NCBI GenBank assembly: GCA_029259935.1
Contig: JAJDEH010000196.1
Coordinates: forward strand, 13,681 to 77,680
Direction: 5' to 3'
From: Planctomycetota bacterium
Lineage (GTDB): Bacteria > Planctomycetota > Planctomycetia > Pirellulales > Pirellulaceae
Length of the DNA stretch: 64,000 nt
The notes below the pieces were generated by a model. The model worked only from the letters and a program-made list of their open reading frames with translations. It did not search any database and was not told the DNA's origin. Positions 54,759 through 63,882 of the stretch are shown here, piece by piece. Each line of letters begins with the position of its first letter. The stretch's first letter is position 1. The translations under genes were made by a program, and so were the position numbers.

Positions 54759-56117
54759 TTAGCTTTTGGTCGGTTCTTGGGCGTCGCCGCAGCATCTTTC
54801 AATCGCGGCGACCAGTTCGTCGACGCCGTCTTCCATGGAGATGTCGAGCTTGTCGCCCGATTGCAAATCCTTGAGTTGGACCTTGTTTGCGGCAAATTCC
54901 TGCTCGCCCGCGATCAAGGCAACTCGAAAGCCGCGGCGGTCGGCGTACTTTAGTTGCTGGCCAAGCTTTTTGGCATCGGGATAGACTTCCACGTTCAGCG
55001 ATGCGGCCCGTAATTGGCTGGCCAGCCGCAGGTAATCATTTAGCCGATCCTTGTCAAAGTAGGTGACCAAGACTTGCGCCGGCGTCGACGCGCTTTCGAT
55101 CATCTCCAACTCTTCCATCGCCGCCAACAGACGGTCCAGCCCCAGCGAAGCGCCGATACCAGGCAGCTCTTGCGAAGTATAAAGCTCGGCCAGATTGTCG
55201 TAGCGGCCGCCGGAACAGACGCTGCCGATCGACGGCAAGGCATCAAGAAACGTCTCAAAGATGGTGCCCGTGTAGTAATCCAGCCCGCGAGCGATCGAGA
55301 CGTCGAGCTTGAATCGTTCCGCTTCGACTCCGGCCGCGCGGACGCCTTCCAAGACCTGCCGCAAACTGACCACGCCTTCTTCACCAACCTCGTTGCCAGC
55401 GACCAGTGTTTCCAGTTGCTGAAGGATCTCGTCGTCCGTGCCCGACAGATCCGCCATGCTGAGGATGTCTTCCGCCTGTTGCTGTGTCGCGCCGGCGGCC
55501 GTCATTATTTCCTCGCACACTTTTTCGCGACCGATTTTGGCCAGCTTGTCGAGCGACCGCAGGACGGCGACCGATTTGTCGGAAAGGTCAAGCTTATCTA
55601 GCAGGCCGTTGAGTACCTTGCGATTGTTGACGTGGATCGTGAAGTTGGCGAACCCAATTTGCTTCAGAAGATCGTAAATGACCAGCGACGTTTCGATATC
55701 AGCGGTGACGGACTTGGTGCCGATCGTATCGAAGTCGCATTGCATGAACTCGCGGTAACGGCCGCGTTGCGCCCGTTCGCCGCGCCAGACCGTGGCAATG
55801 TGATAGCGCTTGAATGGCACTCCCAGTTCGTTCGCGTGCTGGGCGACGAACCGCGCCAACGGCACTGTCAGATCGAATCGCATCCCGACGCGACGTCCGC
55901 CCTGGTCTTCGAATTGATAAAGCTGGCGATCGGTTTCCTCGCCGCCTTTGCCGGTCAAGATTTCTAGATACTCCAGCGCCGGCGTGTCGATGGGACTGAA
56001 TCCATACGAGCGATAGACGCGCCGCGCGGTATCAATCAATTGCTCGCGAGCGAGCATTTGTTTCGGTAAGTAGTCGCGAAAACCACTCAGCGTCCGCGGC
56101 GTGATGCGATCGGCCAT
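54759..56117 (-). CDS. hisS: Histidyl-tRNA synthetase
   Basis: 452 residues. Class II synthetase with GFRDYLP at the N-terminus, motif 2 FDLTVPLARFV, and the histidine-specific RGLDYYTGTIFE. The C-terminal anticodon-binding domain (about 355-445: VLVTYFD) ends with a longer acidic tail. It charges tRNA-His in the cytoplasm. The gene lies 14 bp downstream of the YkgJ-type gene, in the same direction. Confidence 0.97.
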   Translation of the reverse strand: MADRITPRTLSGFRDYLPKQMLAREQLIDTARRVYRSYGFSPIDTPALEYLEILTGKGGEETDRQLYQFEDQGGRRVGMRFDLTVPLARFVAQHANELGVPFKRYHIATVWRGERAQRGRYREFMQCDFDTIGTKSVTADIETSLVIYDLLKQIGFANFTIHVNNRKVLNGLLDKLDLSDKSVAVLRSLDKLAKIGREKVCEEIMTAAGATQQQAEDILSMADLSGTDDEILQQLETLVAGNEVGEEGVVSLRQVLEGVRAAGVEAERFKLDVSIARGLDYYTGTIFETFLDALPSIGSVCSGGRYDNLAELYTSQELPGIGASLGLDRLLAAMEELEMIESASTPAQVLVTYFDKDRLNDYLRLASQLRAASLNVEVYPDAKKLGQQLKYADRRGFRVALIAGEQEFAANKVQLKDLQSGDKLDISMEDGVDELVAAIERCCGDAQEPTKS

Positions 56118-56131
56118 TGTTCTTTAATTAC

Positions 56132-56578
56132 TCATGCGATAATGGGCAGCAGCGACGGCTTGCGCCCGCGAATGCTGCCGTCGGTCTTACGGGACAGGAC
56201 GGCGTCGGCGTATTCCTCGACCTGCTCGGGCGTTTCAAAGTAGCGATCGTACGTCCAATCGTCTTCGTATTCACAATTCTTCGTCGAATAGTCGCGACAG
56301 ATTTGGGGTCGCGTTTCGTAGATTCCACATCGCTGATCGGGTTGCAGGTGCTTGCAGACAGTGTGTACCAACAAATACCAGGTGTTGTCTTCCGTGAAAA
56401 TCGAAGCCCGCTCGTGCAACAAATACCAACGCATGAATTCAAAGTCCTCGTGCGTTTTGGGTTTGTCGATCGGCAGAGCAAAATAACGGCAACATTTGGC
56501 GGTACAATAATCGCACAGCGATTCTTCCGGATGAAGTTCTTCGCGTTTTGGCTTGGGGTTGGCGACGGCGACGTTCAT
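56132..56578 (-). CDS. YkgJ-family Cys-cluster protein
   Basis: 148 residues from the ATG at 56578. Conserved cysteines: CDYCTAKCC near 20-28, HLQPDQRCGIYETRPQICRDY further on. The family is thought to bind Zn or an Fe-S cluster; its function is unknown. The gene lies 14 bp upstream of hisS and is likely transcribed with it. Confidence 0.78.
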   Translation of the reverse strand: MNVAVANPKPKREELHPEESLCDYCTAKCCRYFALPIDKPKTHEDFEFMRWYLLHERASIFTEDNTWYLLVHTVCKHLQPDQRCGIYETRPQICRDYSTKNCEYEDDWTYDRYFETPEQVEEYADAVLSRKTDGSIRGRKPSLLPIIA

Positions 56579-56858
56579 GGGGGGTCTGTTTTCAAGGATG
56601 ATCCGGATAGGCTTGGCATAAAGCAAGTGAATGCTCAACTTCGGCGACCAGCCCAGACTATCAAACCGCCGAGAAATTGCCTAGCGAGGCAGTGTCGCAT
56701 TGCCGGCTCTCGTAACCCAAAGCCTGGAACCGGCGTTTCATGAACTGGAAATCCGAGGACGAGAGTTGCGGTGGCCCATGCGATCTTTAGACTGCACCCT
56801 GCACTTCGCTTTGCGACGTGTGGAACCACGGCTCCTTTCAACCCAGAGGCCAACGATC

Positions 56859-57344
56859 ATGAACGCGGACCGGCTACTCAGAGAACATGTGGTGACGTTG
56901 CTCCAGGGAGGCGGAGCTCATGTGGATTTCGACAAAGCTGTTGACGGATTGCCGATGGAACTGCGCGGCGCGCGGCCCGACGGTTTGGACCATACTCCGT
57001 GGCGGTTGCTGGAGCACTTGCGAATTTGCCAATGGGACATTTTGGAGTATAGCCGCAATCCAGACCATGTCTCGCCGGACTTTCCGCACGGTTGTTGGCC
57101 GGACGGAGACGCGCCGCCAACCGAAGATGCGTGGGAGCAAAGCGTCAGAACATTTCGCGAGGATCTGCAAGCGATGCAAGATTTAGTGAGCGATGGCAAT
57201 GTCGATCTGTTGGCACCAATCCCGCACGGCCAAGCGGGGCACACGATCTTGCGTGAAGCACTGTTAGTGGCCGATCACAATGCATATCACCTGGGGCAAT
57301 TGGTCGTGGTTCGTCGCGCTCTGGGGGCGTGGTCCCACGGCTAA
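56859..57344 (+). CDS. DinB-superfamily protein
   Basis: 161 residues from the ATG at 56859 (AGAGG upstream). A four-helix bundle pattern with metal-ligand histidines in [18 protein letters not shown] and [11 protein letters not shown]. DinB-like proteins are metal-dependent, some being thiol-S-transferases for bacillithiol or mycothiol; the substrate here is unknown. The bundle ends with [10 protein letters not shown]. Confidence 0.85.
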   Translation: MNADRLLREHVVTLLQGGGAHVDFDKAVDGLPMELRGARPDGLDHTPWRLLEHLRICQWDILEYSRNPDHVSPDFPHGCWPDGDAPPTEDAWEQSVRTFREDLQAMQDLVSDGNVDLLAPIPHGQAGHTILREALLVADHNAYHLGQLVVVRRALGAWSHG

Positions 57345-57364
57345 CCGGGCGAAGCCTTAGCTTA

Positions 57365-57411
57365 GCGGTCAAACCGTGCAAAGCGGTCACCCGTGCAAAG
57401 CGGTCACCCGT
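57365..57411. repeat. 17-bp tandem repeat across the stop of the cyclopropane-synthase gene
   Basis: Two exact units of GCAAAGCGGTCACCCGT (57378-57394 and 57395-57411) are preceded by a partial third (57365-57377). The second unit holds the TGA (57404-57406). Confidence 0.85.
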
Positions 57412-58624
57412 GCAGTAATAGCGGATCTCGTCGGCAGGCCGGTTTGGTCAGTAGTAACTGGGACACGCCAATTTGCCGCTCATGAAAACCGGCTTCGCAG
57501 TAGCACAGGTAGTAGTGCCAGGTGCGGATGAAACGGTCGTCGAAGCCCAGCGACTTCACGGCTTTGAGATGGTGCCAGAAATTGTGACGCCATAGTGCCA
57601 GTGTTTTGGCATAGTGCGCGCCAAAGTCTTCCGTATGATACCAGCGGAAGTTGGTCGCTTTTGCCAGGCAGTTGGCGATCGCGCCCATGCTGGGTAGAAA
57701 GCCGCCGGGAAAGATATAGCGCTGAATGAAATCCACCGACTTGCGGTAGCGATCGTACCGGTGATCCGGAATCGTAATCGCCTGCAAGACGGCCATCCCG
57801 TCTGGCTTGAGCAACTCGGAGCACTTGGCAAAGTAGACCGGCAGAAATCTTTCGCCCACGGCTTCAATCATCTCGATCGATACCAGCTTGTCATACTGGC
57901 CGTGGAGGTCGCGATAGTCGTCGCCCAGCAGAGTTACGCGGTCTTCGAGCGAAGCCTCACGGATTCGGCGAACGGCGAACGCATGTTGCTGCTTGGAAAT
58001 GGTCGTCGTGGTAACTCGACAGCCGTAGTTCCGCGCGGCGTGCAGGGCGAAGCCTCCCCAGCCCGTGCCGATTTCAAGCACATGGTCGCTTGAGGTCAAT
58101 TGCACCTTGCGGCAGATTCGATCGTACTTTTCGATCGACGCTTCTTGCAACGTCGAACCCGGTGACGGGAACACTCCGCTGGAATAGGTCATCGTCGGGT
58201 CGAGCATCAATGCAAAAAAGTCGTTACTCAAATCGTAATGGGCGGCGATATTCCGTTTGCTCCCGGACGGCGTGTTGCGACGCAGCCAATTCGCCGCCGA
58301 TCGAAGGGGGCGCAGCATTCGAGCGGGGCCTTTCTCCATGACCGCCAGCGCCTCGGAGTTTCTGGCCAGCACGCGCATGGCGGCCGTCAGATCGGATGAA
58401 TCCCAGTAGCCGCGAACGTAAGCTTCGGCCGCTCCCAGTCCGCCACCGAGTACGACCTGGCGATAGAAGCGGCGGTCGTGGACCGTGATCGTGGCGGCGA
58501 TTCCCGTATCGCCCACCTGCCCAAACTCATGGGCCCCGCTCTGATCGACCAACGTCAGTTGGCCCTGTTCAAGTTGGGAAAGTCGCCGCAAAACGGCTCG
58601 GCGGAACAAGCAGCTCGAATCCAT
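57404..58624 (-). CDS. Cyclopropane-fatty-acid-synthase-like methyltransferase (first copy)
   Basis: 406 residues from the ATG at 58624, 20 bp after DUF1365; an upstream ATG at 58741 would overlap DUF1365 by 97 bp. The CFA family pattern is clear: HYDLSNDFFALMLD (N-terminal lipid-binding part), SAM-binding VLEIGTGWGGFALHAA and MIEAVGERFLP. It adds a methylene or methyl group across a double bond in membrane phospholipid acyl chains. The stop region is tandemly duplicated. It clusters with FAD oxidoreductase and DUF1365 genes. Confidence 0.87.
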   Translation of the reverse strand: MDSSCLFRRAVLRRLSQLEQGQLTLVDQSGAHEFGQVGDTGIAATITVHDRRFYRQVVLGGGLGAAEAYVRGYWDSSDLTAAMRVLARNSEALAVMEKGPARMLRPLRSAANWLRRNTPSGSKRNIAAHYDLSNDFFALMLDPTMTYSSGVFPSPGSTLQEASIEKYDRICRKVQLTSSDHVLEIGTGWGGFALHAARNYGCRVTTTTISKQQHAFAVRRIREASLEDRVTLLGDDYRDLHGQYDKLVSIEMIEAVGERFLPVYFAKCSELLKPDGMAVLQAITIPDHRYDRYRKSVDFIQRYIFPGGFLPSMGAIANCLAKATNFRWYHTEDFGAHYAKTLALWRHNFWHHLKAVKSLGFDDRFIRTWHYYLCYCEAGFHERQIGVSQLLLTKPACRRDPLLLHG

Positions 58625-58644
58625 CGAGCGTTGCCAGAACGTGG

Positions 58645-59460
58645 CTATCCCGCGGGTTTGGTCTTGGTCGAAGCACGCGCCGACGATACTGGACCCAGCG
58701 GCCGGATGTTTAGTTTTTTTGGATGTACGTAGGATGGGCATTTTTTCCACCAAAGTTTCCAGGCTTGATAGTAAATCGCCGCGATGATCCGGGCGTTCAT
58801 CAGCGGATAACGCAGCGTCATGTAACGCAGTTGTTGGCGGTCCAACTCGCGGCGTTGAAGATGCATGGCCGCCTCGAAGTGCACACGCGAACCTCGCTGA
58901 TTCGCCAACCGCACCGTCACCGTCGAGTCGGGCTGGGTAAGCTGCCAACGATAATCCATCGCCATGTCCATGAATGGCGATACGTGGAACTGTTTGGGAT
59001 GCGCGAAGCTTAGCGTACCGCCATCGCTTGCCCGATTCCCGTCCCACAACACGTAACAATGGCGTTCGTTCCAGGGAGTGTTGTTCACTTCCGCGACGAT
59101 GTATTCGAGTTGGTCTCCCTGATCGTCGTAAACATAGAACAGGTTGAGCGGACTGAAGTAGTAGCCCAAGCAGCGCAGTTGGGTCAGGATCCGAATCGGG
59201 CCGTTCGTCCAACATCCTGTTTCGCGGTGAATGACGTGTCGCAGTTCGGTGGCCAGCGACTGGGAACGGTCGAACAGATGGTCGCGGCGTTGGAACGAAC
59301 AGCTTGCGTATTCGCTGTTCGATATCAAATGCCCGCGGCCAACAAGCGACGGCAACTCGTTAAGATCCAAGTAGACCATGAATAGTCGATTCTGGAATTG
59401 ATGAGCTACCGGCTCGCGGCGACGATGCGTGACGATTCCTTCATAGATGCAACTGTGCAT
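58645..59460 (-). CDS. DUF1365 protein
   Basis: 271 residues. Starts MHSCIYEGIVTHRRREPV, the family-typical opening. It includes LTQLRCLGYYFSPLNLFYVYD and EVNNTPWNERHCYVL, conserved in DUF1365. Its activity is unknown, but the family pairs with FAD oxidoreductases and CFA-type methyltransferases in lipid-modification loci, as here. The start overlaps the 3' end of the FAD gene by 55 bp. Confidence 0.87.
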   Translation of the reverse strand: MHSCIYEGIVTHRRREPVAHQFQNRLFMVYLDLNELPSLVGRGHLISNSEYASCSFQRRDHLFDRSQSLATELRHVIHRETGCWTNGPIRILTQLRCLGYYFSPLNLFYVYDDQGDQLEYIVAEVNNTPWNERHCYVLWDGNRASDGGTLSFAHPKQFHVSPFMDMAMDYRWQLTQPDSTVTVRLANQRGSRVHFEAAMHLQRRELDRQQLRYMTLRYPLMNARIIAAIYYQAWKLWWKKCPSYVHPKKLNIRPLGPVSSARASTKTKPAG

Positions 59461-60713
59461 GCTTCAAGTCCGATTTCAAAGTCGGCGGCGACGGCCAAGG
59501 CGCTGTTCACGCCGTCCTCGTGAAAGCCATAACCCCAGTAAGCGCCGCAAAAATGGGTCCGATGGTGTCCGCTAATTTCCGAGAATCTCCGCTGCGCGGC
59601 GATCGTATCTCGCGAAAAGACGGGATGATCGTAGGTGAACGTACGCAGGATCTTTGCCGGATCGATGCTCGCGTTTTCATTCAGCGTCAGCAGAAGCGGG
59701 CTGGGCGAGTTGCACTTTTGCAAGCGGCTTAGATCGTAAGTCACCGACGCGGCTTGTTCTTCGTTGCGCGGAATATGATAGTTCCAGCTTGCCCACGCCC
59801 GTCGCCGCCTGGGCAGCAAGTTGGTGTCCGTGTGCAAGACGGCTTTGTTCGGCTGATAAGGGAACGCCGCCAGGACTTCACGCTCGACCGTTGTCGCGTC
59901 GTTCAGCATCTTCAACGTTTGATCCGCGTGGCAAGCGAATACGACTTGGTCGTAGCGCTCGGCGTAGCCACCGGCAGGTGTAACGGATACCGCCGTGTCC
60001 GTGCGAGTTACGGAACTGACCGGGCAGTTCAGGCGAATCCGCTGGCGAATCGGTTCTAGCAGCGCGGCCAAATAGTTTTTTGAGCCGCCCACGATGGTCC
60101 GCCACCGAGGCCGATCGCGAAGCTGCATGAGTCCATGATTGGCGAAGAACCCCAGCATGAAATCCGCCGGAAAGTCCAGAATGGCTCGTGGCTTGCTCGA
60201 CCAGATCGCGGCCGCCATCGGGGCTAGATATTGGTCGATGAACCGCCTGCCAACCCCGCACTGGTTGACGAACTCGCCCACGGTCCGCCCGTCTTTCAAT
60301 TCGCTGCTGGCAACCGCGGCGGTCCCCATTCGGTTAAAGCGGGCGATGTCGCCGAGCATCCGCAGGAACGAGGGGCGAATGCAGTTCCGTCGCTGCGCGA
60401 ACAGCCCATTCAAAGAACTGCCTTGATATTCCAATCCGCTCTTGGAACAGCGGACACTGAAGCTCATATCGCTCGGACGCGACCGGATGCTGAGCATTTC
60501 GAGCATGCGGCAAAAGTTAGGATAGGTTCGCCGATTGAACACCATGAATCCGGTATCCACGGAATAGCTTCCGCCGAGCGCGGTCACGTCGACGGTATTC
60601 GCATGTCCACCCACATAACCATTCGCCTCGAAGACCGTGACGTCGTGACGAGTGGAAAGCAGTCGGGCCGCTAAGCTTCCGCTAATGCCCGTTCCGATGA
60701 TTGCAAAGCGCAC
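59406..60713 (-). CDS. FAD-dependent amine-oxidase-like oxidoreductase
   Basis: 435 residues from a GTG at 60713 (VRFAIIGTGISGSLAA); the frame continues upstream only through the desaturase gene. A dinucleotide-binding fold is followed by the EANGYVGGHANTVDV and SVDTGFMVFN segments of the family that accompanies CFA methyltransferases (COG2907-like). It likely performs a redox step on a fatty acyl chain or methyl intermediate. It starts 2 bp after the desaturase stop. Confidence 0.87.
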   Translation of the reverse strand: MRFAIIGTGISGSLAARLLSTRHDVTVFEANGYVGGHANTVDVTALGGSYSVDTGFMVFNRRTYPNFCRMLEMLSIRSRPSDMSFSVRCSKSGLEYQGSSLNGLFAQRRNCIRPSFLRMLGDIARFNRMGTAAVASSELKDGRTVGEFVNQCGVGRRFIDQYLAPMAAAIWSSKPRAILDFPADFMLGFFANHGLMQLRDRPRWRTIVGGSKNYLAALLEPIRQRIRLNCPVSSVTRTDTAVSVTPAGGYAERYDQVVFACHADQTLKMLNDATTVEREVLAAFPYQPNKAVLHTDTNLLPRRRRAWASWNYHIPRNEEQAASVTYDLSRLQKCNSPSPLLLTLNENASIDPAKILRTFTYDHPVFSRDTIAAQRRFSEISGHHRTHFCGAYWGYGFHEDGVNSALAVAADFEIGLEACTVASMKESSRIVAASR

Positions 60714-60715
60714 GA

Positions 60716-61591
60716 CTACGCCCTTTTTTGGGCCAAGCCCGCGGAAGGTACGAGAACGCGGGCGGGAACCGTCTTCAAGTCCCACACCAGCCCGAACCAC
60801 GACATGAACACCAACAGGTAATAAGAAATATCGATCTCCCACCAGCGAAATCCTTGCCGCGAAGACGAGGGAAAGTGGTGATGGTTGTTGTGCCAGCCTT
60901 CACCGAATGTCAGCAGAGCGAGCCACAGATTGTTGCGGCTGTCGTCGTTGGTTTCATACCGGCGAGTTCCGCACGTGTGCGCCAGCGAGTTGATTCCGAA
61001 TGTGACGTGGTAGAGCGCGATCGTGGAAATGACAAATCCCCATACCAGCATTTGAAAGCCATTGGTTCCCGACGACGGCCAAACCAACCGCAGCACTTCG
61101 CCGAGAAGAAACATGGCGACCGCCAGCAAGGCCGGCGCGAGGAAGTCGAATCGTTCCAAAAACCTCAGTTCCGGAAACTTGAGCCAATCTCTCACGACAC
61201 GATGATCCGTGCGATAGGCTTCGCGGGTCATGAACCACAGCATGTGGCTCCAAATGAATCCCTGTTGGACGGGAGAATGAATGTCATCGGGCTTGTCGGA
61301 TGCCCGGTGATGGTGGCGGTGATGGGCCGCCCACCAAATAGGTCCCCGCTGTCCCGCCGCATTGCCCAATAAAGCCCCCAGAAATTGTACCACTCGGCTG
61401 GTCTTGAAGGACCGATGAGAAAAGTAGCGATGATAGAAAGCCGTCAGCCCGAAGACCCGCGAGCCGTAAACAAAAACGGCGACCGCGATCGCAACCCAAC
61501 TCCAGCCGACAACCAATACCAGCAGACAGGCCGCGTGCAACAGGAAAAAGGGCGTGACGCGAAACCACGAAACTCGACCAGGTAATGACAT
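60716..61591 (-). CDS. Acyl-CoA/acyl-lipid desaturase
   Basis: 291 residues from the ATG at 61591, with GGAACGTGG upstream. Hydrophobic, with the three His boxes of membrane delta-9-type desaturases: HRYFSH, HRHHH and HNNHH. It introduces a double bond into fatty acyl chains, supplying the site for the cyclopropane-type methyltransferases encoded nearby. A longer frame upstream adds non-membrane residues and is rejected. Confidence 0.92.
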   Translation of the reverse strand: MSLPGRVSWFRVTPFFLLHAACLLVLVVGWSWVAIAVAVFVYGSRVFGLTAFYHRYFSHRSFKTSRVVQFLGALLGNAAGQRGPIWWAAHHRHHHRASDKPDDIHSPVQQGFIWSHMLWFMTREAYRTDHRVVRDWLKFPELRFLERFDFLAPALLAVAMFLLGEVLRLVWPSSGTNGFQMLVWGFVISTIALYHVTFGINSLAHTCGTRRYETNDDSRNNLWLALLTFGEGWHNNHHHFPSSSRQGFRWWEIDISYYLLVFMSWFGLVWDLKTVPARVLVPSAGLAQKRA

Positions 61592-61711
61592 ACCACGTTC
61601 CGCGAAGCTAGGAGAGTAACGGCCGCCTGACACGAAACAGCAGCCACCTTGGCGTGATAGCGCCAAGCGGCCCTTTGACAACCCAACGGGCCGTCAATGT
61701 CAACTCGGCGG

Positions 61712-62491
61712 TCATCCCCGCCTCGGTGGCAGCGGGAAAAAAGCGCTGGTCGTCCGCAAATACTCGTCGTAGCCCGCCAATCGGTCTCGCAGTGAACTCT
61801 CCAGCAACGTTACGCCTGACACGCGCATCAGCAATCCCGACATCAGCAGTGGTCCGATGATAGTCCACCACCAGGAATCCCCTTGAGCCGCGACTAGGTA
61901 AAGCCCCCACCAAGCAAGAAAGTCGCCAAAGTAGTTGGGATGCCGTGTGTACCGCCACAATCCCTGGTTCATGACTCGGCCCTGATTGGCGGGATCGGCC
62001 TTGAACCGGGCAAGTTGGCCGTCGCCGACCGCCTCGAAAAACAACCCACAGCACCATAACGCGGCCCCAACCGCGGCGACGGCGTTCCATGGTCCCGCCT
62101 TGGCGATTCCAACTTGGACCGGCAGCGACACAACCCACATCACGGCGGCCTGCAGACCGAATACCAAAAACAAACTGACCACCGGAAACCGATTTCCGTA
62201 CCGTTTTCGCATCGATGCATACCGATGGTCTTCCGGCTTACCCCAGTTTCTCCAGGCCAGATAGATTGCTAGTCGCAACCCCCAAATGCTGACCAGACCC
62301 ACGATCACCAAAGCCCTGGATGACCACGCACCGCCTATCCAAAGCGACAGCCACGCCACGATGACAAATCCGGCTCCCCAAAAGATGTCGACAATGCTGG
62401 CGTCTTTCAGCGACAGACTGATGACCCATAGCACTACGAACAGCAAGGCAATCGCGCCAAGATTCACGCACAAGATTTGCTCGATGGTCAT
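61712..62491 (-). CDS. DUF1295 steroid-reductase-like membrane protein
   Basis: 259 residues with about six membrane helices. The C-terminal MNQGLWRYTRHPNYFGDFLAWWG matches the DUF1295 NADPH-binding region, related to steroid 5-alpha-reductases and isoprenylcysteine methyltransferases. It probably reduces a lipid substrate, and it lies in a lipid-modification cluster. It is divergent from the second CFA gene, with 85 bp between them that must hold both promoters. Confidence 0.88.
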   Translation of the reverse strand: MTIEQILCVNLGAIALLFVVLWVISLSLKDASIVDIFWGAGFVIVAWLSLWIGGAWSSRALVIVGLVSIWGLRLAIYLAWRNWGKPEDHRYASMRKRYGNRFPVVSLFLVFGLQAAVMWVVSLPVQVGIAKAGPWNAVAAVGAALWCCGLFFEAVGDGQLARFKADPANQGRVMNQGLWRYTRHPNYFGDFLAWWGLYLVAAQGDSWWWTIIGPLLMSGLLMRVSGVTLLESSLRDRLAGYDEYLRTTSAFFPLPPRRG

Positions 62492-62576
62492 TCCGTGGTC
62501 CGCTGAACGTGGGGGTTGTCGGATTTCTAATATGGTATGCGTAAGTCAACCCCACCCCAGTCGGTCGGAACGGTTC

Positions 62577-63650
62577 ATGAATCTCATCACGCTGGCCGAA
62601 TCGGGTCGCCTTCCCGATCAACTCATCCGCATCGGCATCCGCAGGCTGTTGGCCCAACGGTTGCGCGACATGCGGCGGTCTGGATCGGACCAGGGCCGAG
62701 CTTTGTCGGAGTTCGCTGGGAGCCTGCGCCACAGTCCGCTGGCAGTCTCGACCGAGGCAGCGAACGAGCAGCACTATGAAGTCCCCGCCAAGTTCTTCCA
62801 ACTCGTCTTGGGACCGCGGCTCAAGTACAGCGCGTGCTTTTTCCGCACACGCCGCACATCGCTAGCCGATGCCGAAGAAGATATGTTGCGGCAAACGTGC
62901 GAGCGAGCTGAGATCAAGGATGGCATGCGCGTGTTCGAAGCGGGCTGCGGCTGGGGATCGCTAACCTTGTGGATGGCCCACAACTTTCCGAACAGCGCGA
63001 TCACCGCCCTTTCCAACTCGGCAAGTCAGCGCGCATTCATCGAGCAAGCTGCTCGTCAACAAGGATTGAACAACGTCCAAGTGATCACCGCGGACATGCG
63101 CGATTTTGCCACTTGCCAACAGTTTGACCGGGTCGTCTCGGTGGAGATGTTCGAGCATATGCGGAATTACGAATTGCTGCTGCGTCGTGTGTCGCGGTGG
63201 CTGGCACCCGACGGCAAAGCGTTCGTTCACATCTTTTGCCATCGCCAAACGCCGTACTTGTTCGAGACGGAAGGCGCGGCCGATTGGATGGGACGCCACT
63301 TTTTCACCGGCGGCATGATGCCATCGGAAGACTTGTTCGGACAATTCGACGAGGACATGACTATAACCAAACAATGGCGGATCAACGGCCTGCACTACTG
63401 GCGCACGTGCGAAGCGTGGCTGCGAAACCTGGATCGCAATCGCAAGGCCATCCTGTCGCGCTTTCGTCAGGACTTTCCAGAACCGGATGCCCGCCGGCAA
63501 GTACAGCGCTGGCGTATGTTCTTCATGGCTTGTGCCGAGCTGTTTCGATACCGGGGCGGCAACGAGTGGTTTGTCGCCCACTATTTGTTTTCGCCGCGAT
63601 CCGCCGAAGTAACGACTGCCCCGGCGTTGCAAATGGAACACGTAGGCTGA
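62577..63650 (+). CDS. Cyclopropane-fatty-acid-synthase-like methyltransferase (second copy)
   Basis: 357 residues from the ATG at 62577; an ATG at 62532 is also possible. MNLITLAESGRLPDQLIRIG is a typical start of this planctomycete branch. CFA pattern HYEVPAKFFQLVLG, SAM-binding VFEAGCGWGSLTLWMA and EMFEHMRNYE. It is shorter and divergent from the first copy, implying a different lipid position or methylation type. Confidence 0.85.
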   Translation: MNLITLAESGRLPDQLIRIGIRRLLAQRLRDMRRSGSDQGRALSEFAGSLRHSPLAVSTEAANEQHYEVPAKFFQLVLGPRLKYSACFFRTRRTSLADAEEDMLRQTCERAEIKDGMRVFEAGCGWGSLTLWMAHNFPNSAITALSNSASQRAFIEQAARQQGLNNVQVITADMRDFATCQQFDRVVSVEMFEHMRNYELLLRRVSRWLAPDGKAFVHIFCHRQTPYLFETEGAADWMGRHFFTGGMMPSEDLFGQFDEDMTITKQWRINGLHYWRTCEAWLRNLDRNRKAILSRFRQDFPEPDARRQVQRWRMFFMACAELFRYRGGNEWFVAHYLFSPRSAEVTTAPALQMEHVG

Positions 63651-63669
63651 ATCGCCCAGGGAGCGAATC

Positions 63670-63882
63670 ATGGTGGGAACGGTGCCGGAAGTCCGAGTCC
63701 GCGTGGCGAACGAGGCGGAGGTTGCCAATGAGGGCGATTATGTGCTGGCATTGATGGGATCGACGAACGGGACCAACACGTTTCATTTTCGAAAAGCCGT
63801 CCTCGACGGCGAGCTTTGTTTCCTGGCATTCACTGCCCCGGCGTTTCAGGAAATTACCGCAGGCCCAGCATCCGCTCGATGA
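63670..63882 (+). pseudogene. Truncated photolyase-like fragment
   Basis: 70 codons with a GGGAG site before the ATG. The first 27 residues (VRVANEAEVANEGDYVL) resemble the N-terminus of planctomycete deoxyribodipyrimidine photolyases, which continue YWMIAxRR; here the sequence then diverges to a stop. It overlaps a minus-strand gene end. The family call is from memory and uncertain. Confidence 0.4.
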
